This document shows, piece by piece, positions 1 through 5,275 of a DNA stretch of 5,275 nucleotides. Under the pieces are notes generated by a model. It was not told the origin of the DNA. It did no database searches and worked only from the letters and a program-made list of their open reading frames with translations. How positions within the stretch are numbered: position 1 is the stretch's first letter; each line of letters opens with the position of its first letter. The position numbers were made by a program, and so were the translations under genes. The DNA is from Bacteroidota bacterium (GTDB lineage Bacteria; Bacteroidota; Bacteroidia; Flavobacteriales; Flavobacteriaceae). Location: assembly GCA_023386255.1 (NCBI GenBank), contig JAEWKB010000289.1:1-5275 (forward strand), read 5' to 3'.

Positions 1-1
1 T

Positions 2-1813
2 AAGGCTAAAGATGCTGTAATAATTAGCCATGCAAGCATTATTATACCCTTTACTCATGGTACCATCTTAGCCTATTTTATATATGAGCAGTTTGCCCCT
101 GCAGGTGTTTCCTACTCATCTTTTTGCCTGTTTTTGGGTATAGCCATGAGTATAACAGCTTTTCCGGTACTGGCACGCATAGTACAGGAAAGGGGGCTTC
201 ACCGGACACGCATTGGTGCCATGGTAATTACCTGTGCCGCTGCCGATGATGTTACCGCCTGGTGCATTCTTGCTGCCGTAATAGCCATAGTAAAGGCAGG
301 ATCATTTGTTAGCTCATTGTACATTATTGGTCTTTCAATAACTTATGTGGTGCTTATGCTTTACGTAGTGAAGCCTTTCCTAAAGAGGATTGGTGACCTG
401 TATGGCAACAAGGAGAATGTTTCAAAGCCGCTTGTGGCAATATTCTTCCTTACACTTTTAATTTCTGCTTATACAACTGAGATCATTGGTATTCACGCAT
501 TGTTCGGAGCGTTTATGGCAGGTGCCATTATGCCGGAGAACATGCGTTTCAGGAACATATTTATTGAAAAAGTAGAAGACGTATCGCAAATTATGCTACT
601 GCCATTGTTCTTCGTATTTACGGGGCTGCGTACACAGATAGGCCTTCTTGATGACCCTTATATGTGGGAAGTATGCGGACTGATTATCCTTGTAGCTGTA
701 ACAGGTAAATTTATAGGGAGTGCTATAACTGCCAAATTTGTGGGCCAGAACTGGCGTGACAGCTTAACTATAGGCGCACTGATGAACACCCGCGGCCTTA
801 TGGAACTTATTGTGCTTAACATTGGTTATGACCTGGGCGTCCTTTCAAAAGAGATATTCTCTATGATGGTTATAATGGCGCTGGCTACCACGTTTATGAC
901 AGGCCCTGCGCTGGATCTTATAGGGCGCATATACAACAGGAAAAAGAACTACATTCCGGCCGAGATACGACAGATGAGCCAGTTTAAAGTGCTGGTGTCG
1001 TTTGATAGTCCCGATGGTGGTAAAACGCTGCTGAAGCTTGCCAATAGCTTTGTACGGAAGTTAAGGGGAAATGCCATGGTAACTGCCATGCACGTATCGC
1101 CAAGTAATGAGATACATACTTTTAACCTTGATGAGTATGAAAAGGAAAGTTTTAAACCCATTATAGCTGAAGCCGAAACGCTAAATCAAAAGGTTACAAC
1201 CCTTTTCCGTGCCAGTACAGATATTGATTCGGATATTGCCACTGTGGCCAATAAAGGAGAGTTTGACCTTGTGCTTATAGATATTGGGCAGTCTATTTTT
1301 GAAGGCACTTTATTAGGGAAGATATTAGGATTTACAACCCGCATCATTAACCCCGAAAGCTTGTTAAACACTTTTACAGGTAAGGAAAAACTGTTTGAAA
1401 ATTCCCCTTTTGACGAAAAAACGCAACACATTCTAAGCAAAACACAGGCACCGGTAGGTATACTGGTAGATAAGGAATTCAAGAGTACTGATAAGGTGTT
1501 TGTAACCATATTTGACTCAGCCGATGCTTTCCTTATTGAGTATGCAAAGAAGCTGATAAGCAATGCCAACTCTCAGGTTACGGTACTGAATGCGAGCAGC
1601 ATTAAGAATAATCCTCAAATTAAGGAATCTATACGCAATATTGAACATACGGCGCCTAACCACATAACACTGCTGAATCAAAGAAAACTCGAAAAAGAAT
1701 TCCTTCAGGGCCAAGACCTTATGATAATAAGTGTGGAAAGCTGGAGAAAACTCGTAGAATCACGCAGTCCGTGGTTAAACAACACGCCTTCACTATTGAT
1801 CATTAAACCTTAA
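2..1813 (+). CDS. CPA2-type cation:proton antiporter with C-terminal USP-like region (5' partial)
   Basis: Inner-membrane monovalent cation/H+ exchanger (Na_H_Exchanger fold, CPA2 branch, closest in style to Kha1/plant CHX proteins), expected to serve Na+ or K+ and pH homeostasis. The frame is open from base 2 with no stop, so the start lies upstream; 603 residues are visible. A TTG at 134 is internal, because family-like sequence (SHASIIIPFTHG) precedes it. About ten hydrophobic segments fill residues 5-308. Family signatures include TAFPVLARI near residue 52, the paired acidic DD of AADDVTAW at residues 82-83 (probable ion-binding site), GIHALFGAFMAGAIMP, FVFTGLRTQIG and NTRGLMELIVLNIG. From about residue 324 a soluble part follows. 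It resembles two universal-stress-protein-like halves (FKVLVSFDSPDGG, then APVGILVDKEF near 481), known in CHX-like antiporters and presumably regulatory. The family assignment is firm; the transported ion is not determined. Confidence 0.93.
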   Translation, partial: KAKDAVIISHASIIIPFTHGTILAYFIYEQFAPAGVSYSSFCLFLGIAMSITAFPVLARIVQERGLHRTRIGAMVITCAAADDVTAWCILAAVIAIVKAGSFVSSLYIIGLSITYVVLMLYVVKPFLKRIGDLYGNKENVSKPLVAIFFLTLLISAYTTEIIGIHALFGAFMAGAIMPENMRFRNIFIEKVEDVSQIMLLPLFFVFTGLRTQIGLLDDPYMWEVCGLIILVAVTGKFIGSAITAKFVGQNWRDSLTIGALMNTRGLMELIVLNIGYDLGVLSKEIFSMMVIMALATTFMTGPALDLIGRIYNRKKNYIPAEIRQMSQFKVLVSFDSPDGGKTLLKLANSFVRKLRGNAMVTAMHVSPSNEIHTFNLDEYEKESFKPIIAEAETLNQKVTTLFRASTDIDSDIATVANKGEFDLVLIDIGQSIFEGTLLGKILGFTTRIINPESLLNTFTGKEKLFENSPFDEKTQHILSKTQAPVGILVDKEFKSTDKVFVTIFDSADAFLIEYAKKLISNANSQVTVLNASSIKNNPQIKESIRNIEHTAPNHITLLNQRKLEKEFLQGQDLMIISVESWRKLVESRSPWLNNTPSLLIIKP

Positions 1814-1820
1814 GCCCATA

Positions 1821-2194
1821 ATGAAACAATTACTGTTTGCTGCACTGCTTCTGTTGTGCACCTGGGCTTCTTTTGCGCAAACCGAACCTTCCCCCGCAGC
1901 AGAAAAAACCTCCTTTGAGATGAAGTTTGAGGGCATAGTGGCTGTATCTTATGGTAGTGATACGTTTGGGGTTAATGTAGGTGGGCCAAGCCTTAAGTAC
2001 AGGATTACGCCGAACTTTAAATTGGTGCGGGAGCTTTTCCGTCGCTCATCGTTCAGGATGAAAAAGCCATGCCTCGCCTGGCGGTTTCACCTATCATAGA
2101 ATATAAGAAATGGATGTTCATTACACCCTATTACGGCTATGATACTAAAAATAAACAGATATGGACCTTTGGTATAGGTTATAGGTTCAGGTAG
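1821..2194 (+). pseudogene. Small exported, probably outer-membrane protein, broken by a one-base frameshift
   Basis: The ATG lies 7 bases after the antiporter stop, suggesting a shared operon. The N-terminus is a clear signal peptide (MKQLLFAALLLLCTWASFAQ, cleavage probably before or after the Q). Read without correction the frame stops at 2097-2099 (92 residues), with an uncharacteristic Arg-rich tail after residue 68. Adding one base at about 2024-2026 (TTG-GT-GCG read as TTG-GGT-GCG) moves to a frame that runs to TAG at 2192-2194. That gives 124 residues with a plausible tail: GAGAFPSLIVQDEKAMPRLA, then KWMFITPYYGYDTKNKQ, ending IWTFGIGYRFR. Gly-rich aromatic alternating strands and an aromatic near-C-terminal position fit a small beta-barrel or outer-membrane-associated protein. 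I do not recognise a named family. The break could be a real mutation or a miscalled G run; no slippery sequence is present. Confidence 0.75.
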
Positions 2195-2236
2195 TTTATT
2201 TAACAATTGTGCTACGGCTTTTAATGCTGTTTATCG

Positions 2237-2258
2237 TAATTTTAGGAACCTAAAATTA
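2237..2258. promoter_or_regulatory. Perfect 10-bp-arm inverted repeat, candidate operator before the alcohol dehydrogenase
   Basis: TAATTTTAGG at 2237-2246 and its exact reverse complement CCTAAAATTA at 2249-2258 are separated by AA. The repeat ends 7 bases before the ATG at 2266. A 22-bp near-continuous dyad is the size expected for a dimeric helix-turn-helix repressor site. In RNA it could instead fold as a 9-bp stem with loop GAAC directly over the translation start region. The left arm contains TAATTTTA, one base off the Bacteroidota -7 element TANNTTTG, but no TTG sits at the usual distance upstream, so the promoter is uncertain. No regulator gene is visible in the window. Confidence 0.55.
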
Positions 2259-2265
2259 TAACACA

Positions 2266-3315
2266 ATGATACAAGTAAAAGCCTATGCGGCCTATGATGC
2301 CGAAAACCCTCTGAAGCCTTTTAATTTTGAAAGGACAGAACTGAAGCCGAACCAGATACAGATTGACATACTTTACAGTGGCGTTTGCCACAGCGACATC
2401 CATACCGCCCGCAGCGAATGGGGCCCTGCTATATATCCGTTAGTACCCGGCCATGAAATAGTTGGCCGTATAGTGAACGTAGGTGCCGAAGTAACAAAAT
2501 TTAAAGTTGGAGACCTTGCAGGTGTGGGCTGCTTTGTAGACTCGTGCCGCAAGTGTAATAGCTGCCGCGAAGGTGAGGAGCAGTATTGCGAAGAAGGCAT
2601 GACGGGCACGTACAACAGTTTTGAACGCGGCACTACAACTCCAAATTATGGTGGCTACTCAACCTCTATAAGTGTTGATGAAAAATATGCGCTGCACGTG
2701 TCTGATAAGCTTCCGCTGGAAGGTGTAGCACCGTTATTATGTGCCGGTATCACTACTTATTCACCACTGAAGTACCTAAAAGTTGGTGCAGGCCACAAAG
2801 TAGCTGTATTAGGCCTTGGGGGCCTTGGCCATATGGCAGTTAAATTTGCGTCTTCGTTTGGCGCAGAGGTTACCATGTTGAGTGCATCGCCATCTAAAGA
2901 GGCTGATGCGAAGAAGCTTGGTGCCCATAAATTTGCACTAACCTCCGATAAAAATGTTATGGCATCGCTGGTAAATACTTTTGATGTTATTATAAATACA
3001 GTATCTGCCCAACACAATTATAGCGACTACACCGGCCTGTTAAGGAAAAACGGTACTATGGTAATATTAGGCATTCCGCCTGTACCTTCTCAGGTTCCTG
3101 CCTTCAGCCTTATAGGGAAGAGGAGGAGTATTATGGGCAGCCTTATAGGTGGCATAGCTGAAACCCAGGAAATGCTTGATTACTGTGCTGAACACAATAT
3201 TGTATCGGACGTTGAGGTAATATCTATGGATTACATTAATGAAGCGTACGACAGAATGATTAAAAGTGATGTTAAATATAGATTTGTAATTGATATGGCA
3301 TCTTTAAAGAGCTAA
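2266..3315 (+). CDS. Zinc-dependent alcohol dehydrogenase, probably NADPH-preferring (YahK/Adh6/CAD-like)
   Basis: Cytosolic medium-chain dehydrogenase/reductase interconverting alcohols and aldehydes, probably working mainly as an aldehyde reductase. At 349 residues it has the full family length. Catalytic zinc ligands are C41 (GVCHSDIH), H63-E64 (PGHEIVG) and C159. The structural zinc lobe has C94, C97, C100 and C108. The Rossmann nucleotide-binding motif GLGGLG is at 183-188. The residue ending the second beta strand, where NAD-dependent enzymes carry an acidic residue, is a serine (about S206, MLSASPSK), as in NADPH-dependent Adh6/CAD-type enzymes. All key residues are intact. The ATG gives a normal N-terminus (MIQVKAYAAYDAENPLKPF). 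An inverted repeat lies immediately upstream and an intrinsic terminator immediately downstream, so it is probably transcribed alone. The physiological substrate is unknown; aldehyde detoxification is a reasonable inference. Confidence 0.95.
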   Translation: MIQVKAYAAYDAENPLKPFNFERTELKPNQIQIDILYSGVCHSDIHTARSEWGPAIYPLVPGHEIVGRIVNVGAEVTKFKVGDLAGVGCFVDSCRKCNSCREGEEQYCEEGMTGTYNSFERGTTTPNYGGYSTSISVDEKYALHVSDKLPLEGVAPLLCAGITTYSPLKYLKVGAGHKVAVLGLGGLGHMAVKFASSFGAEVTMLSASPSKEADAKKLGAHKFALTSDKNVMASLVNTFDVIINTVSAQHNYSDYTGLLRKNGTMVILGIPPVPSQVPAFSLIGKRRSIMGSLIGGIAETQEMLDYCAEHNIVSDVEVISMDYINEAYDRMIKSDVKYRFVIDMASLKS

Positions 3316-3339
3316 CTCACTATAATCTTAAGATTTCCT

Positions 3340-3373
3340 AAATAAGGGCAGCCACTTCCGGCTGCCCTTATTT
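3340..3373 (+). terminator. Intrinsic (Rho-independent) terminator of the alcohol dehydrogenase
   Basis: A perfect 14-bp stem is formed by 3340-3353 (AAATAAGGGCAGCC) and 3360-3373 (GGCTGCCCTTATTT), with the 6-base loop ACTTCC and a T-rich tail (TTTTATTTAACTTTTT) partly inside the stem. It begins 24 bases after the dehydrogenase stop. The A-rich left end could give weak termination from the other strand too. It insulates the glycosyltransferase unit from dehydrogenase transcription. Confidence 0.93.
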
Positions 3374-3426
3374 TATTTAACTTTTTATCTGTAAGAAAAG
3401 TTTTTGATATACACAATTATGTAAAC
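3374..3426. other. AT-rich junction between terminator and glycosyltransferase remnant
   Basis: These 53 bases carry no gene. They must contain, or lie next to, the breakpoint at which the 5' part of the remnant glycosyltransferase was lost. A TTTTTG at 3401-3406 resembles a Bacteroidota -33 element, but no TANNTTTG follows at a proper distance. I see no insertion-sequence end, direct repeat or tRNA-like attachment sequence here. Confidence 0.4.
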
Positions 3427-3678
3427 TTAGGGGCATGCATTATAACCGATTATTGGGAGGGTATCGACTTTTTCTTTGAGCCGGGGCAGGAGATATTGGT
3501 AGCTAGAAGCGGTGATGAGGTAACAGAGATACTTCGCACCCTTACCCCGGAACGTGCCCGTGAAATAGGCGAGGCAGGTTACAAAAAAGTGCTTGCCGCA
3601 CATACTTACAATCACAGGGCGGAGCTGCTGCAATCTATTTTTAATAAATCATTGTCGGCCGCACAGGTGCAGGCATAA
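3427..3678 (+). pseudogene. 3' remnant of a glycosyltransferase (CgeB-like, Glyco_trans_1_2 C-terminal domain)
   Basis: The translated frame (from G at 3430, ACIITDYWEG onward) aligns without gaps to residues 278-344 of the next gene's product. By eye about 29 of 67 positions are identical, including DYW, the FE.G.EIL.AR block and IGE...KV...HT. The natural C-terminus and stop (3676-3678) are kept. Everything equivalent to the first roughly 275 residues is absent: the N-terminal Rossmann-like domain and the acceptor and most of the donor site. The frame is open back to 3346, but it holds no ATG or GTG and runs into the dehydrogenase terminator, so no credible start exists. It cannot encode an active enzyme. 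The lack of internal stops suggests a recent loss or an assembly join. It sits 17 bases before the intact paralogue. Confidence 0.85.
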
Positions 3679-3695
3679 TTAAAGAATCTCATACT

Positions 3696-4796
3696 ATGAA
3701 ATTTGTAATAATAGGATTATCGGTTACATCATCATGGGGCAATGGCCATGCCACAACCTACAGGGCTTTACTTAAGGAGCTGGCAAAGCTGGGGCATGAT
3801 ATAATGTTCCTTGAGAAGGATGTACCGTGGTATGCGCCACAACGCGATATGCCAAACCCCCACTTCTGTAAAACCATACTTTATAAAACCAATGAAGAGC
3901 TTTATGATGATTATGCCAATGAAGTTGCTAATGCCGATGTGGTTATTGTAGGCTCTTACGTGCAGCAGGGCGTTGAAGTGGGCGAGTGGGTCATCAAAAC
4001 AGCTAAAGGCATTAAAGCCTTTTATGATATTGATACACCTGTTACGCTGGCTAAGCTGGAAAGGCAGGATTATGAATATATTACACCGGAGCTTATCAGT
4101 AAATACGATATGTACCTGTCGTTCACCGGCGGGCCTATACTAAAACATCTTGAAAATCATTATGGTTCGCCTGCGGCAAGGGCATTGTATTGCTCGGTTG
4201 ACCCGGAGCATTACTATCCTGAAAATAAACCGCCGAAATGGGAGCTTGGCTATCTTGGAACCTACAGCGATGACCGCCAGCCAACAGTTGACCTGTTGCT
4301 TAACAAAGTCGCTGAGGTTTATCCTGAAGGTAAATTTGTAGTGGCTGGGCCGCAATATCCTGAAACTATAAATTGGCCGCAGAATGTAGAGCGCATTGAA
4401 CACCTGCCGCCCGCACTGCACAGGGATTTTTACAATACCCAAAAGTATACTCTTAATGTAACGCGCCAGGATATGATTAAGGCCGGTTACTCGCCAAGTG
4501 TGCGGCTGTTTGAAGCGGCTGCGTGTGGTGTGCCTATTATATCAGATTATTGGGATGGGCTTACATCTTTATTTGAAGAAGGTAAGGAAATATTAATTGC
4601 ACGTACTACAGAAGATGTACTTAATTACCTCAATGAAATCTCTGGCGAAGATCGCAGGCAGATAGGGGAGAACGCAAGGCAGAAGGTCATGCAGGGTCAT
4701 ACCGCTAAAGCGCGGGCTCGCGAACTGGAGCAATATATGACGGAGGCTATTAAGGAAAAAGAAACCGCTGAAACATCGGCAATGACCAAAGTATAA
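3696..4796 (+). CDS. GT-B glycosyltransferase, CgeB-like (Glyco_trans_1_2 domain)
   Basis: A probable cytosolic transferase moving a sugar from a nucleotide donor to an unknown acceptor. At 366 residues it looks complete. The N-terminal domain opens with a Rossmann-like strand and Gly-rich loop (MKFVIIGLSVTSSWGNGHAT), followed by LEKDVPWY near 39-46. Mid-protein blocks FYDIDTPVTL, SFTGGPIL, LYCSVDP and LGYLGTYSDDRQP match this family's style. The C-terminal donor-binding domain carries SPSVRLFEAAACGVPIISDYW from residue 266, with E273 at the usual conserved acidic position of GT-B enzymes. The last 20 or so residues are polar and probably disordered. The ATG follows the upstream remnant's stop by 17 bases, with only a weak AAAGAA purine patch before it. 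The methyltransferase start is 3 bases after its stop, implying cotranscription and probably translational coupling. Sugar donor and linkage are unknown. Confidence 0.9.
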   Translation: MKFVIIGLSVTSSWGNGHATTYRALLKELAKLGHDIMFLEKDVPWYAPQRDMPNPHFCKTILYKTNEELYDDYANEVANADVVIVGSYVQQGVEVGEWVIKTAKGIKAFYDIDTPVTLAKLERQDYEYITPELISKYDMYLSFTGGPILKHLENHYGSPAARALYCSVDPEHYYPENKPPKWELGYLGTYSDDRQPTVDLLLNKVAEVYPEGKFVVAGPQYPETINWPQNVERIEHLPPALHRDFYNTQKYTLNVTRQDMIKAGYSPSVRLFEAAACGVPIISDYWDGLTSLFEEGKEILIARTTEDVLNYLNEISGEDRRQIGENARQKVMQGHTAKARARELEQYMTEAIKEKETAETSAMTKV

Positions 4797-4799
4797 GCT

Positions 4800-5275
4800 A
4801 TGGCTGTACAAGATGAAATAAAAGCTTTGGAGCCCTGGTTCCATAACATACACCTGCCGGATGGCAGCCATACTTCTCCACGCCATTTTTTAGGTGACTT
4901 CCCAAATTTTAAGTGGCAGAAAATAAAGGAAGCCATACCGGAAGACCTGACAGAGTGGAAAGTGCTTGATATTGGATGTAATGCAGGTTTTTATTCTATA
5001 GAACTGGCAAAACGCGGTGCTGAAGTGCTGGCCATAGACCTTGATGACCATTACCTGAAACAGGCCCAATGGGTGGCAAAGCAGTTTGGCTTTGAAGACA
5101 GGATTACCTTCAGGAAAATGCAGGTGTATGACCTGGCGCATATTGATGAGCAGTTTGACCTGGTGTGGTTTATGGGGGTGTTTTACCACCTGAGGTACCC
5201 TATGCTTGCACTAGACATTATTGCGCAGAAGATAAAAAAGATGATGATATTCCAGACCCTGGCGCTGCCGGGAAC
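4800..5275 (+). CDS. SAM-dependent class I methyltransferase, TIGR04290-like (3' partial)
   Basis: The ATG at 4800 is 3 bases after the glycosyltransferase stop; 158 residues are visible and the frame is open to the window end. A family-specific N-terminal segment (PWFHNIHLPDG near 12-22, then FLGDFPNFKW near 30-39) precedes the SAM-binding core. Motif I is VLDIGCNAGFY at 55-65, the acidic residue closing beta strand 2 is D80 (AIDLDDHYL), and FDLVWFMGVFYHLRYP is at 119-134. The GVFYHLRYP block resembles CmoB and related carboxymethyl/methyl transferases. Overall the sequence looks to me like the TIGR04290 (Rta_06860-type) family, which I recall occurring beside CgeB-like glycosyltransferases; that name is from memory and unchecked. 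Methylation of a sugar or glycoconjugate made by the neighbouring transferase is an inference from gene order. Confidence 0.88.
   Translation, partial: MAVQDEIKALEPWFHNIHLPDGSHTSPRHFLGDFPNFKWQKIKEAIPEDLTEWKVLDIGCNAGFYSIELAKRGAEVLAIDLDDHYLKQAQWVAKQFGFEDRITFRKMQVYDLAHIDEQFDLVWFMGVFYHLRYPMLALDIIAQKIKKMMIFQTLALPG

Noticed and set aside
134..1813. Antiporter beginning at the TTG at 134
   Set aside because: The frame stays open to base 2 and the preceding residues are family-like membrane sequence, so the gene is cut by the window edge rather than starting there.
2024..2026. Programmed ribosomal frameshift in the small exported protein
   Set aside because: There is no slippery heptamer, no following stem or pseudoknot that I can see, and no reason for two products. 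A mutation or base-call error is simpler.
2237..2258. Terminator for the antiporter/exported-protein operon
   Set aside because: The stem is nearly all A/T with only two G/C pairs per arm, and no T-run follows (the sequence continues TAACACAATG). An operator or leader hairpin is a better reading, although weak termination is not excluded.
3388..3430. Possible extension of transferase homology upstream (SVRKVFD resembling SVRLFEA in the intact gene)
   Set aside because: The spacing to the next conserved block is four residues too long and the codons are AT-rich like a spacer. It is probably coincidence, though it could be a decayed piece.
3496..3678. A short gene starting at TTG 3496, preceded by an AGGAGA purine run
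   Set aside because: Clear homology to the glycosyltransferase C-terminus extends upstream to about 3430, and the start falls inside a conserved block. The purine run is part of coding sequence (PGQEIL) and Bacteroidota rarely rely on Shine-Dalgarno pairing.
3374..3695. A promoter for the glycosyltransferase-methyltransferase unit
   Set aside because: I looked for a TTG followed about 19-23 bases later by TANNTTTG. Candidates at 3401-3429 and 3652-3683 miss spacing or several consensus bases, so none is annotated, although one must exist downstream of the terminator.
949..5189. Open frames on the minus strand and an extra plus-strand frame at 4150-4341
   Set aside because: All lie inside well-supported genes in other frames, have unusual composition and no recognisable motifs; they are shadows.

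Overview
The window reads as a Bacteroidota chromosome, probably Flavobacteriaceae-like. Moderate G+C coding sequence is separated by short AT-rich gaps. Starts lack clear Shine-Dalgarno sequences. One exported protein has a signal peptide ending in the SFAQ pattern typical of this group. The genus cannot be fixed from the sequence alone.

Layout, all genes on the + strand. (1) Bases 2-1813: 3' part of a CPA2-type cation:proton antiporter with a C-terminal soluble region resembling two universal-stress-protein-like halves; the gene starts before the window. (2) Bases 1821-2194: a small exported, probably outer-membrane beta-strand protein, 7 bases behind the antiporter. Its frame is broken by one missing base near 2025; restoring it gives a coherent 124-residue protein. 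(3) Bases 2266-3315: a complete zinc-dependent, probably NADPH-using alcohol dehydrogenase. A perfect 10-bp-arm inverted repeat lies just before its start and a strong intrinsic terminator (3340-3373) just after its stop, so it looks like a self-contained unit. (4) Bases 3427-3678: the 3' end of a glycosyltransferase gene that has lost everything upstream, left as a remnant. (5) Bases 3696-4796: an intact glycosyltransferase of the GT-B/CgeB-like type, a paralogue of the remnant. (6) Bases 4800-5275: the 5' part of a SAM-dependent methyltransferase, 3 bases after the glycosyltransferase and running off the window.

The antiporter and small exported protein probably form one transcription unit. 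The glycosyltransferase and methyltransferase form a second, tightly spaced unit that probably builds and methylates a glycan or glycoconjugate; its product is unknown. The dehydrogenase between them shows no clear functional link to either side.

The points most worth a second look are the decapitated glycosyltransferase copy beside its intact paralogue (a rearrangement or assembly junction between about 3374 and 3430), the frameshift in the small exported protein, and the palindrome over the dehydrogenase leader. I found no mobile element, CRISPR array, tRNA or rRNA. No stretch over 300 bases lacks a gene or gene remnant.
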